DNA from: Microbacteriaceae bacterium
GTDB lineage: Bacteria > Actinomycetota > Actinomycetes > Actinomycetales > Microbacteriaceae
NCBI GenBank assembly: GCA_004297935.1
Contig: SCRE01000023.1
Coordinates: 186,001 to 250,000, forward strand
Direction: 5' to 3'
Length of the DNA: 64,000 nt
Part shown: positions 57,558-64,000 of the stretch, in pieces
Position numbering within the stretch: position 1 is the first letter of the stretch
Layout: each line of letters opens with the position of its first letter
The notes under the pieces: model-generated
Seen by the model: only the letters and a program-made list of their open reading frames with translations
Databases searched by the model: none
Told to the model about the DNA's origin: nothing
Made by a program: the position numbers and the translations under genes

Positions 57558-58499
57558 TCAGGTCGGCGCCGTCACGGTGTTCCCGAGCGCGCGCAACGCT
57601 CGCTCGACCGAACCGCCGAGGCCCCACTGTGCGGCTAGCCTGTCCACGGCCGCACGCTGCGCCGGCGTGAGGGGGCGGATGCGCGCATCCGCGTCGGCGA
57701 GGTCGAGGTCACGGACCACCGCGACCACCTTCGGGGCGACAGCGAGGTAGTCGGCGGCAGCGAGGATCCGACGACGGACGGACGCTGGGAGCGGGTCATC
57801 CGGATCGGCGGCGGCCGAGATGACGGCGTCGAGGGTGCCATACTCGCGCAGCAGGTTCGCGGCGGTCTTCTCGCCGATGCCGGCGACTCCGGGAAGGCCG
57901 TCGGATGCGTCTCCGCGCATGACGGCGAAGTCGCTGTACTGTTTCGGACCGATCCCGTATTTCGCCTCGAGCACACCGTCTGTGACGATCTCCAGCTTGC
58001 TCATACCGCGAGCGGTATAGATCACGCGCACGTTCGCCGAATCATCGGCGAGCTGGAACAGGTCGCGATCGCCGGTAACGACGTCGACGGGGATCGTCGC
58101 TGAGCTGGCGAGCGTGCCGATAACGTCGTCGGCCTCGTGGTCGGCGGCACCGAGTACGAGAATCCCGAACGCACCGAGCACCTCGCGGATGATCGGAACC
58201 TGCACGACCAGGTTCTCGGGAACCTCCTCGATGTCCGTCCCGTCCGACACGAATCGCGCCACACGGTGCTCTTTGTAGCTCGGAATCAGTTCGACCCGCC
58301 ATCCAGGCCGCCACGCGTCATCCCAACACGCGACAAGCGAGGTCGGTTCGAACTCGGTCACGAGTCGCGCGATGATGTCGAGCAGTCCGCGCACCGCGTT
58401 GACGGGTGTACCGTCTGGGCTGCGCACCGAATCGGGAACCCCGTAGAACGCGCGGAAATACAGCGAGGCTGTATCGAGGAGCATCAGTCGCTCGGTCAT
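57558..58499 (-). CDS. 5'-3' exonuclease (Pol I N-terminal-domain type)
   Basis: 313 residues. Stand-alone member of the FEN/5'-nuclease superfamily, removing flaps and RNA ends. It matches the N-terminal domain of DNA polymerase I: MLLDTASLYFRAFYG (first Asp cluster), VACWDDAWRPGWRVELIPSYKEHR, ADHEADDVIGTLA, VVTGDRDLFQLAD and the helix-hairpin-helix phrase ASDGLPGVAGIGEKTAANLLREYG. Acidic residues for metal binding are conserved. ATG 58499 is the first start; no ribosome-binding site is strong. It is separated from the regulator gene by 60 bases, on the same strand. Confidence 0.93.
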   Translation of the reverse strand: MTERLMLLDTASLYFRAFYGVPDSVRSPDGTPVNAVRGLLDIIARLVTEFEPTSLVACWDDAWRPGWRVELIPSYKEHRVARFVSDGTDIEEVPENLVVQVPIIREVLGAFGILVLGAADHEADDVIGTLASSATIPVDVVTGDRDLFQLADDSANVRVIYTARGMSKLEIVTDGVLEAKYGIGPKQYSDFAVMRGDASDGLPGVAGIGEKTAANLLREYGTLDAVISAAADPDDPLPASVRRRILAAADYLAVAPKVVAVVRDLDLADADARIRPLTPAQRAAVDRLAAQWGLGGSVERALRALGNTVTAPT

Positions 58500-58559
58500 G
58501 GCTCGATCATTGCACGACAGGGCCCGATCAGCCCCGACCGGTCCGATCGTGAACCGAAC

Positions 58560-59264
58560 TCATTCGATAGGTCGCCGTCTGATCGAATAGAGGTGTTCAG
58601 GGCGACCGGTGCTGCCGTACCGCAACTCGAGCTTGATGACGTTGCTCTGCTCGAGTTGTGTGAGATAGCGCTGTGCTGTTGCACGACTGATTCCAACGTG
58701 GCCGGCGACCTGAGAGGCTGAGAGGCTGGCGCCGCTCGCGGAGATCGCGTCGTAGACCAGCTGCAGCGTCGGCGCGAGATGGCCGAGTCCTGCGGCCAAG
58801 TGTGTTCGCGCGGGCGGGCGCAGCAGGTCGAACAGCTTGTTGACATCCTCCTGAGTCGCCTCGTCAGGCAGCTCCGTGATGTGCGCGTGCGCATCCCGGA
58901 ATGCGGTGAGCCGTTCGGCCAGCGCCGAGAATCCGAACGGTTTGACCAAGTAGTGCACTGCACCCAACTGCACGGCCAGTCGGATCGTGGCGACATCGCT
59001 CGCAGCTGAGATCACGATCACCGACGGAGGAGACGGAGTGTCCAGGAGGTTTCGCACCACCTGAAGACCATCGCCGTCCGGGAGGTAGACGTCCATGAGT
59101 ACCAGATCGGGGTGAGCGGACTGGGCCAGCTCGAGCGCATCTGTCGCAGTGTGAGCCTGCCCGATCACACGGAACCCAGGGATGCGCTCGACGAAGCCGA
59201 CGTGGACCGAGGCGACGCGGTAGTCGTCGTCGACCACCAGCACGGCGAGAGGCTCGGCGGTCAT
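58560..59264 (-). CDS. CitB/DctR-family response regulator
   Basis: 234 residues. Receiver domain (LAVLVVDDDYRVASVHVGF, phosphoacceptor D58 in DLVLMDVYLP, lysine in YLVKPFG) followed by a linker and a winged-helix-like C-terminus (LSASQVAGHVGISRATAQRYLTQLEQSNVIKLELRYGSTGRPEHLY), the layout of CitB, DpiA and DctR regulators for organic acids. It overlaps the kinase gene by four bases (ATGA). The pair sits divergent to an ABC transporter with a palindrome TGCGCA between; likely it activates that operon. Confidence 0.92.
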   Translation of the reverse strand: MTAEPLAVLVVDDDYRVASVHVGFVERIPGFRVIGQAHTATDALELAQSAHPDLVLMDVYLPDGDGLQVVRNLLDTPSPPSVIVISAASDVATIRLAVQLGAVHYLVKPFGFSALAERLTAFRDAHAHITELPDEATQEDVNKLFDLLRPPARTHLAAGLGHLAPTLQLVYDAISASGASLSASQVAGHVGISRATAQRYLTQLEQSNVIKLELRYGSTGRPEHLYSIRRRPIE

Positions 59265-60865
59265 CGCGGTCGATCCGTCACGAGAGCCGGAGCCCTGGGC
59301 AACACAACCGTGAACGTCGCACCGGCTCCGTCGGAGACGACGATCGATCCGCCGAGTTTGGCGACCGTGTTGTGCACGAGGGAGAGTCCGAGGCCGCTGT
59401 GCCGCGCAAGTGGGTCACGCTTGGTGGAATAGCCGTCGCCGAAGATCAACTGCGAACTGCCCGGGGGGATGCCGGGGCCGTTGTCACCGACGACGACTCG
59501 CACCGAATCGGGCAACTCCACGACACTGACTTCGACGCGGCGCGGCGCAGGGGTGCCTGCGAGCGCATCGAATGCATTGTCGATCAGGTTGCCGAGGATG
59601 GTCGTCAGGGCTTGCACCCGATCCGGCGCCTCACCGAGATCAGTGTCTGCACCGATGACGAGGTCGATGCCGCGCTCGTTGGCCTCAGCTGCTTTGCCGA
59701 GCATCAGCCCTACGATCTGCGGCGCACCGATGTGAGTCCGGAGCGTCTGGTCGAGATCCGCTGTCGTGCCACGGATCTCATTGACATATTGCAGGGCTTC
59801 GGCAGAACGTCCGAGCTCCAACAGGCCAGCAATCCCGTGTATGCGGTTGGAGAATTCGTGTTGTTGTGCGCGCATCGACTCGGTGAAACTCCGTTCGCCG
59901 TCGAGTTCGCGCGCCAATCCCTCGATATCGGTGCGATCACGGAGCGTGACGACAGCGCCATGCGGCCGGCCGCCGAGTTCGATGGGCATCCGGTTGATCA
60001 CCAGGCAGTGATCATCCGTGATGGCGACCGCGTCCGTGACCACGCTCGTGCCGGCGAGGACGTCGCGCAGACTCCCCTCACCCAGAACATCTTCCAGTCG
60101 CCTGCCTGACGCATTGTCCGGCAGGCGCAGAAGTCGTTGGGCCTCGTCATTGACGAGGCTGATCCTGCCGACCGGATCGATAGCGATGACACCCTCGCGG
60201 ATTCCGTGGAGAGTCGCCTCACGCTCCTGGAGCAGCCGGGCGATCTCATCCAGTTCGAGTCCGAACGTCCTGCGTTTCAGCAGGCTCGCCAGCGCGAACG
60301 ACGCGAGCGCGCCGATTGCAAGGACGAGGAGGAACCAGCCCGCATACGACGGAAGCTCAGCGAGCAGTTCTCCGGACACGGAGCTCTCCCGGATGCCTAC
60401 GGAGACTTCGCCGGCGAGCGCGCCGCCCGGAGCGTACAGCGGCACGCGCGCATTCGCGGTGGGACCGGTCGAACCGGAGTCGATGCCCAGATGCACCTTG
60501 CCGTCGCGGGCGACAAGCGGTTCGCTGACCTTTTTCCCGATCAAGGCGGGGTCGGGGTGGGAGTGCCGCACCCGATTCAGATCGATGACGACCACGTAGG
60601 CGGCACCGGCCCGTCTCGCGGTTGCCGACGCGAGCTCCTGAACGGTGCCGGCACAACTCGGGCCGCCGCTGCTGAGACACTCGCGGATAGTCGGGATCTC
60701 CGCGAAGGTCTGAGCGATCGCGGCCGCACGGGCCTGATAGTCCTCGTCAAGGTTCTCACGCGCGGTCTGCACGACGAACGCGAAACCGACGGCCATCGAC
60801 ACGACGAGGATCACCAGCTGGGCCAGGAAGATCTGGCTCGAAAGCTTTCGGAACCATCGTCGCAT
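59261..60865 (-). CDS. CitA/DcuS-family sensor histidine kinase
   Basis: About 534 residues. N-terminal membrane helix (IFLAQLVILVVSMAVGFAFVV), a periplasmic sensor domain of about 130 residues with CLSSGGPSC and VYLNRVRHSHPDPALIGKK-like sCache features (actual text VVIDLNRVRHSHPDPALIGKK), second helix (WFLLVLAIGALASFALASLL), a cytoplasmic PAS (IREGVIAIDPVGRISLVNDEAQRLLRL), the phosphoacceptor QQHEFSNRIHGIAGLLELG, and the HATPase N/G boxes (GNLIDNAFDALAG, VGDNGPGIPP, GLGLSLVHNTVAKLGG). It senses an external ligand, in relatives a C4/C6 carboxylate. GTG 60868 and ATG 60865 are both possible starts. Confidence 0.92.
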   Translation of the reverse strand: MRRWFRKLSSQIFLAQLVILVVSMAVGFAFVVQTARENLDEDYQARAAAIAQTFAEIPTIRECLSSGGPSCAGTVQELASATARRAGAAYVVVIDLNRVRHSHPDPALIGKKVSEPLVARDGKVHLGIDSGSTGPTANARVPLYAPGGALAGEVSVGIRESSVSGELLAELPSYAGWFLLVLAIGALASFALASLLKRRTFGLELDEIARLLQEREATLHGIREGVIAIDPVGRISLVNDEAQRLLRLPDNASGRRLEDVLGEGSLRDVLAGTSVVTDAVAITDDHCLVINRMPIELGGRPHGAVVTLRDRTDIEGLARELDGERSFTESMRAQQHEFSNRIHGIAGLLELGRSAEALQYVNEIRGTTADLDQTLRTHIGAPQIVGLMLGKAAEANERGIDLVIGADTDLGEAPDRVQALTTILGNLIDNAFDALAGTPAPRRVEVSVVELPDSVRVVVGDNGPGIPPGSSQLIFGDGYSTKRDPLARHSGLGLSLVHNTVAKLGGSIVVSDGAGATFTVVLPRAPALVTDRPR

Positions 60866-60903
60866 CACGATTCATTCTCTCAGCGCGGTCATCCGAGCGC
60901 ACC

Positions 60904-60918
60904 TGCGCACAATGCGCA
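60904..60918. promoter_or_regulatory. Inverted repeat TGCGCA-CAA-TGCGCA between kinase and ABC operons
   Basis: Two self-complementary hexamers separated by CAA, 36 bases above the kinase start and 113 bases before the ABC ATPase. A further GCGCAC copy occurs at 60951-60956. Symmetry and placement suggest a regulator site for the CitB-like protein; not demonstrated. Confidence 0.45.
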
Positions 60919-61031
60919 GAACGACCGTCAACGCACACAAACGGCCAATGGCGCACAAGCGAGACACCGGCGCAGCGATGCGTGACGATAAGGAATCGCA
61001 TTCGGCGAAAGACAGAGAGGTCTTCAGATCT

Positions 61032-61889
61032 ATGAGTGATCACAATCCCAGTCGTGCGCACACCGCCATCGAGTCGGCGGACGATGCGGCACGCATCGAA
61101 ATCGTCGGGCTGACCAAGCGCTTCCTCACGCCGAAAGGTGACACCTTCACGGCAATCCGTGACGTAACGCTCACCGTTGAACCCGGCCAGTTCTGCGCGA
61201 TCGTCGGACCGACCGGCTGCGGCAAGTCCACAACCCTCGCGCAGGTCTCCGGCCTGGAGCGACCGAGCGGCGGATCGGTGAGCGTCGGCGGTCAGACCGT
61301 GGACGGCGTCACGAACGGCGTCAGCTACATGTTTCAAGCGGATTCACTGTTCCCGTGGAAGACCGTACTGGGCAACGTGATGATCGGCCCGATCCTGCTC
61401 GGCACTCCCAAGCGCGAAGCCACGATGCTCGCCATGGACTGGTTGCGCCGCGTCGGGCTGGCCGGTTTCGAGGACCGCTATCCGCACCAGTTGTCCGGTG
61501 GCATGCGCAAGCGGGTCGCCATGGCGGCCGCACTGATCAACAATCCGAGAATCCTGCTGATGGATGAGCCATTCGGCGCTCTCGATGTGCAGACCAAGGC
61601 GATCATGCAGACCGAACTGCTGCAACTCTGGGAAGAGCTGCGCCCCTCAGTCTTGTTCATCACCCACGACCTCGACGAGGCCGTGGCGCTCTCCGACCGC
61701 GTTGTCATCATGACCAGTAGCCCGGGCTCGGTCAAAGATGTCTTCGACATCGATCTGCCGCGGCCGCGAGGCGACGTCCAGGAAATCCGGCACGAAGCGC
61801 GATTCCTCGAACTACAGGGACAGATTTGGGCGTCCCTGAAGGATGAGGTCACTCGCGCGTACGAGGAAACGGCAGGTAAAGCAGCATGA
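61032..61889 (+). CDS. Nitrate/sulfonate/taurine-type ABC transporter ATPase
   Basis: 285 residues. Walker A GPTGCGKST (about residues 58-66; note Cys rather than Ser), Q-loop SYMFQADSLFPWKTVL, signature LSGGMRKRVAMAAALINNP and Walker B ILLMDEPFGALD; H-loop in FITHDLDEAVALSDRVVIM. FQxDxLFPWKTV is typical of SsuB/TauB/NrtD-type ATPases. It opens a three-gene operon; the permease overlaps its stop by four bases (ATGA). ATG 61032 (MSDHNPSRAH) is chosen over an in-frame ATG at 60978; GAGAGG lies about 13 bases upstream. Confidence 0.9.
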   Translation: MSDHNPSRAHTAIESADDAARIEIVGLTKRFLTPKGDTFTAIRDVTLTVEPGQFCAIVGPTGCGKSTTLAQVSGLERPSGGSVSVGGQTVDGVTNGVSYMFQADSLFPWKTVLGNVMIGPILLGTPKREATMLAMDWLRRVGLAGFEDRYPHQLSGGMRKRVAMAAALINNPRILLMDEPFGALDVQTKAIMQTELLQLWEELRPSVLFITHDLDEAVALSDRVVIMTSSPGSVKDVFDIDLPRPRGDVQEIRHEARFLELQGQIWASLKDEVTRAYEETAGKAA

Positions 61890-62758
61890 CATCGATGACG
61901 ATCTCAGGCGCCGTCGCGCACGAGCGGCAGAGCGAAGTGCACATCTCCGCGCGTCGAGCCCGTGCCCGCCGTTCCGCCTGGATCTGGTTCGGGCGCATCC
62001 TGGTCGCGGTAATCGTGATCGGCGGCTGGCAGTGGTTCACGAGCGCCGGGTGGGTCGACAAGTTCTTCTTCGGGCAGCCGTCGGCGATCTGGGACAGCCT
62101 CGTGCACCTCTTCACGGTCGGCACCGCCTTCGGAACCATATGGGAGAACCTCGGTGTGACGGCCCAGGAAGCGTTCCTCGGCTTCCTGTTGGGGACCCTT
62201 GCGGGTGTCGTGGTCGGCATCCTGTTCGGCTCGAACAAGTACCTGGCGACGGTGTTCGGCCCATACATCAAAGCTCTGAACTCGGTCCCGCGCATCGTGC
62301 TCGGGTCGATCTTCATCGTGGCCTTCGGCCTCGGGGTGTTCCCCAAGGTGCTGCTCGCAGCCGTGCTGGTGTTCTTCGTCGTGTTCTTCAACGCGTTCCA
62401 GGGCGTCCGCGAAGCGGACCAGAACCTCATCGCGAATGTGCGCGTACTCGGCGCGTCGCCACTTCAGGTCGCGCGTCACGTGACGATTCCGTCCGCGATG
62501 ACGTGGATCATCGCCAGCCTGCACACCGCGTTCGGTTTCGCGATCATCGGCGCCCTGGTTGGGGAGGTCCTCGGCGCCCAGCACGGCATCGGACTGATCA
62601 TCAGTCAGGCGCAGGGGAACTTCGACCCGAACACGGTGTTCGCCGCCATGGTGATCATGGCCGTGATCACCCTGGGCGCCGAATACCTCCTCACGCTGTT
62701 GGAGCGCAGGCTCCTAAAATGGCGTCCGCCGAGCCGCTCCGAAGCGCAGGCGATCTGA
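61886..62758 (+). CDS. Nitrate/sulfonate/taurine-type ABC transporter permease
   Basis: 290 residues with about six membrane helices. Typical phrases include FGTIWENLGVTAQEAFLGFLLGTLAGVVVGILFGSNKYLATVFGPYIKALNSVPRIVLGSIFIVAFGLGVFPKVLL and the EAA loop EADQNLIANVRVLGASPLQVARHVTIPSAMTWIIASLHTAFGFAIIGALVGEVLG; here only short parts are quoted for orientation: VPRIVLGSIF and VLGASPLQVARHV. The helices and EAA loop place it with SsuC/TauC-like permeases. It overlaps the ATPase stop and ends 68 bases before the binding protein. Confidence 0.9.
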   Translation: MTSMTISGAVAHERQSEVHISARRARARRSAWIWFGRILVAVIVIGGWQWFTSAGWVDKFFFGQPSAIWDSLVHLFTVGTAFGTIWENLGVTAQEAFLGFLLGTLAGVVVGILFGSNKYLATVFGPYIKALNSVPRIVLGSIFIVAFGLGVFPKVLLAAVLVFFVVFFNAFQGVREADQNLIANVRVLGASPLQVARHVTIPSAMTWIIASLHTAFGFAIIGALVGEVLGAQHGIGLIISQAQGNFDPNTVFAAMVIMAVITLGAEYLLTLLERRLLKWRPPSRSEAQAI

Positions 62759-62826
62759 TGCTCCACACCCTTGTGCATCCAACTATCAGCCGAATCCCTC
62801 GGCACCAACGAAAGGAACAACCTCCC

Positions 62827-63924
62827 ATGAAGAAGCGCACCATCTGCGCCGTCGCGGTAGCCGGAGCGCTCGCGCTCAGCCTCGCCGCCTGCAGCAGCAA
62901 CTCAGGTGGCGCAGGCAGTGCTGCCGGCGCCAACGTCTCTGCTGCGACGCCCACCGTCACGATGATGGTCGGCGGCATCGACAAACAGATCTATCTGCCG
63001 TACCAGCTTGCGCAGAGTCTCGGCTACTACAAGAAGTACGGTGTGAACGTCCAACTGTCCACCGAGCAGAGCGGCGGTGTCGGTGCCGAAGACGCGATGG
63101 CATCGGGCCAAGTGGACCTGGCCGGCGCATGGTACGTGCACACAGTTGATTTCCAGTCCAAGGGCAAAGACGTGATCAATCTCGTTCAGCTCTCGGGCGC
63201 GCCGGGCGAGCGCGAGATGTGCGGCACCAACAGCGGCGTGCATTCAGCGGCCGACTTCGCCGGCAAGACGCTCGGCGTCACCGATCTCGGTTCCGGAACC
63301 GACGAGCTCACCCAGTTTCTCGCATCCCAGCACGGAGTTTCACGGACCGGCTATCACACGCTTGCGGTCGGTGCCGGATCAACGGCGATCGCAGCAATCC
63401 AGCGAGGCTCGGCCGACTGCGTCATGACGACCCAGCCGACTGTCGGCGCGCTCACCACCAAGAAGCTCGCCTACACCGCGGTGGACCTCGCCACCACGGC
63501 CGGTGCGACCAAAGCCCTCGGCGGTGCCTGGCCGGCGGCCGGACTGCTGGCGCGCGCGGACTGGGTGAAGTCCCACAAGGACGCCGCCCAGAAGGTCGTG
63601 GACGCGCTGGTCGCCACGATGCACTGGATCAGCACGCACTCGGCAGCGGACATCGCGGGCAAGCTGCCCGCCGCGTTCGTGCAGAACAGCACGATCACCA
63701 AGGCGCAGTACATCGCCGGATTGACCACCGACAAGACCCAGTTCCTGCCAGACGGAATCATGCCGGCCGGCGGCCCGAAGGTGATCTTCGCCATGGAGAA
63801 GGCGAACGGCGTCGACACCTCGAAGGTCAGCATCTCCGGCACGTTCACCAACAAGTACGCGATCGCGGCCAACAAACTGGAGGGGTTCACGACGACGACC
63901 AAACCTGCAGGCTCGGCCGGCTGA
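62827..63924 (+). CDS. Nitrate/sulfonate/taurine-type ABC transporter substrate-binding lipoprotein
   Basis: 365 residues. N-terminal lipoprotein signal (lipobox SLAAC), then a SsuA/NMT1-like periplasmic-binding fold: VGGIDKQIYLPYQLAQSLGYYKKYGVNVQLS, DAMASGQVDLAGAWY, GKTLGVTDLGSGTDELTQFLASQHG and AQKVVDALVATMHWISTHS. The ligand is unknown; family members bind sulfonates, nitrate, thiamine precursors or aromatic acids, and the CitAB-like regulators would fit a carboxylate. ATG 62827 follows AAAGGA by about 12 bases. The remaining 76 bases of the window after its stop hold no recognisable feature. Confidence 0.9.
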   Translation: MKKRTICAVAVAGALALSLAACSSNSGGAGSAAGANVSAATPTVTMMVGGIDKQIYLPYQLAQSLGYYKKYGVNVQLSTEQSGGVGAEDAMASGQVDLAGAWYVHTVDFQSKGKDVINLVQLSGAPGEREMCGTNSGVHSAADFAGKTLGVTDLGSGTDELTQFLASQHGVSRTGYHTLAVGAGSTAIAAIQRGSADCVMTTQPTVGALTTKKLAYTAVDLATTAGATKALGGAWPAAGLLARADWVKSHKDAAQKVVDALVATMHWISTHSAADIAGKLPAAFVQNSTITKAQYIAGLTTDKTQFLPDGIMPAGGPKVIFAMEKANGVDTSKVSISGTFTNKYAIAANKLEGFTTTTKPAGSAG

Positions 63925-64000
63925 CCCGAACGTCGACGAGGAAGGGGTCGCACGGCGCGACGGCGAGCGGCGGCCGGCGACACCAACCGATCGGCCTGCG

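Noticed and set aside
12-64000. tRNA or rRNA genes
   Set aside because: No stretch showing tRNA-like arms or rRNA-like conservation was recognised by eye; a tRNA scan would be decisive.

Overview
The window is high-GC actinobacterial chromosome, most likely from the family Microbacteriaceae. This is judged from gene content and codon bias, not from a database match. The indicators are two DUF222/HNH (13E12-type) genes, an actinobacterial HrpA, a sigK-rskA-dipZ-fasciclin group, GTG starts, tight ATGA/GTGA overlaps, and palindromic GGTCGAGTAGCG-type repeats. No rRNA, tRNA or CRISPR was seen.

Layout. 1-2406: a polar amino-acid ABC transporter (binding-protein tail, two permeases, ATPase). It is followed by RidA, a convergent IclR regulator, a 47-codon scar of a deleted amidohydrolase, a PfkB sugar kinase and a KDPG-type aldolase. 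5748-9910: an HNH/DUF222 gene broken by a frameshift, an intact IS256-family element and an orphan membrane-protein gene; its 3' end reappears at 9676-9843. 10041-15918: azlCD, then an NCS1 permease with a SnoaL-like partner, an XRE-cupin regulator, a metal-dependent cyclase and an agmatinase-family ureohydrolase, plausibly one pathway for a guanidino or ureido compound. 16145-21529: hrpA (with an in-frame mobile repeat) and a CorA-like transporter. 21573-24276: a second polar amino-acid ABC operon.

24552-28472 is the ribonucleotide reductase operon. The small subunit has Phe at the radical-Tyr position and Glu as first metal ligand (class Ic hallmarks). The large subunit ends before its CxxC tail, and that tail is encoded by a separate 37-codon frame with its own ribosome-binding site. 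Upstream lie a good promoter, two NrdR-like boxes 32 bp apart and two inverted consensus DnaA boxes.

28522-34917: MFS transporter, flavin reductase, two aldo/keto reductases, a DUF4349 lipoprotein, an antitoxin remnant and an SLC13-like permease. 35038-42872: sigK and its anti-sigma factor, an ECF42-like sigma/DGPF cassette flanked by direct repeats of the rskA end, a glyoxalase-like protein, VapBC, and divergent dipZ and fasciclin genes with matching SigK-like promoters. 43003-48345: acyl-CoA dehydrogenase, DUF445 and small membrane proteins, and an Fpg/Nei glycosylase. 48346-51360: repeats, a second HNH gene and two truncated pseudogenes. 51460-57443: a possible copper-oxidase operon (cupredoxin, multicopper oxidase, sensor kinase, regulator) and a membrane protein. 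57558-63924: a 5'-3' exonuclease, then a CitA/CitB-type two-component system divergent from a nitrate/sulfonate-type ABC transporter.

A theme running through the window is tandem duplication of 15-21 bp units at gene ends or in linkers, usually preserving frame. It has altered the termini of several proteins.
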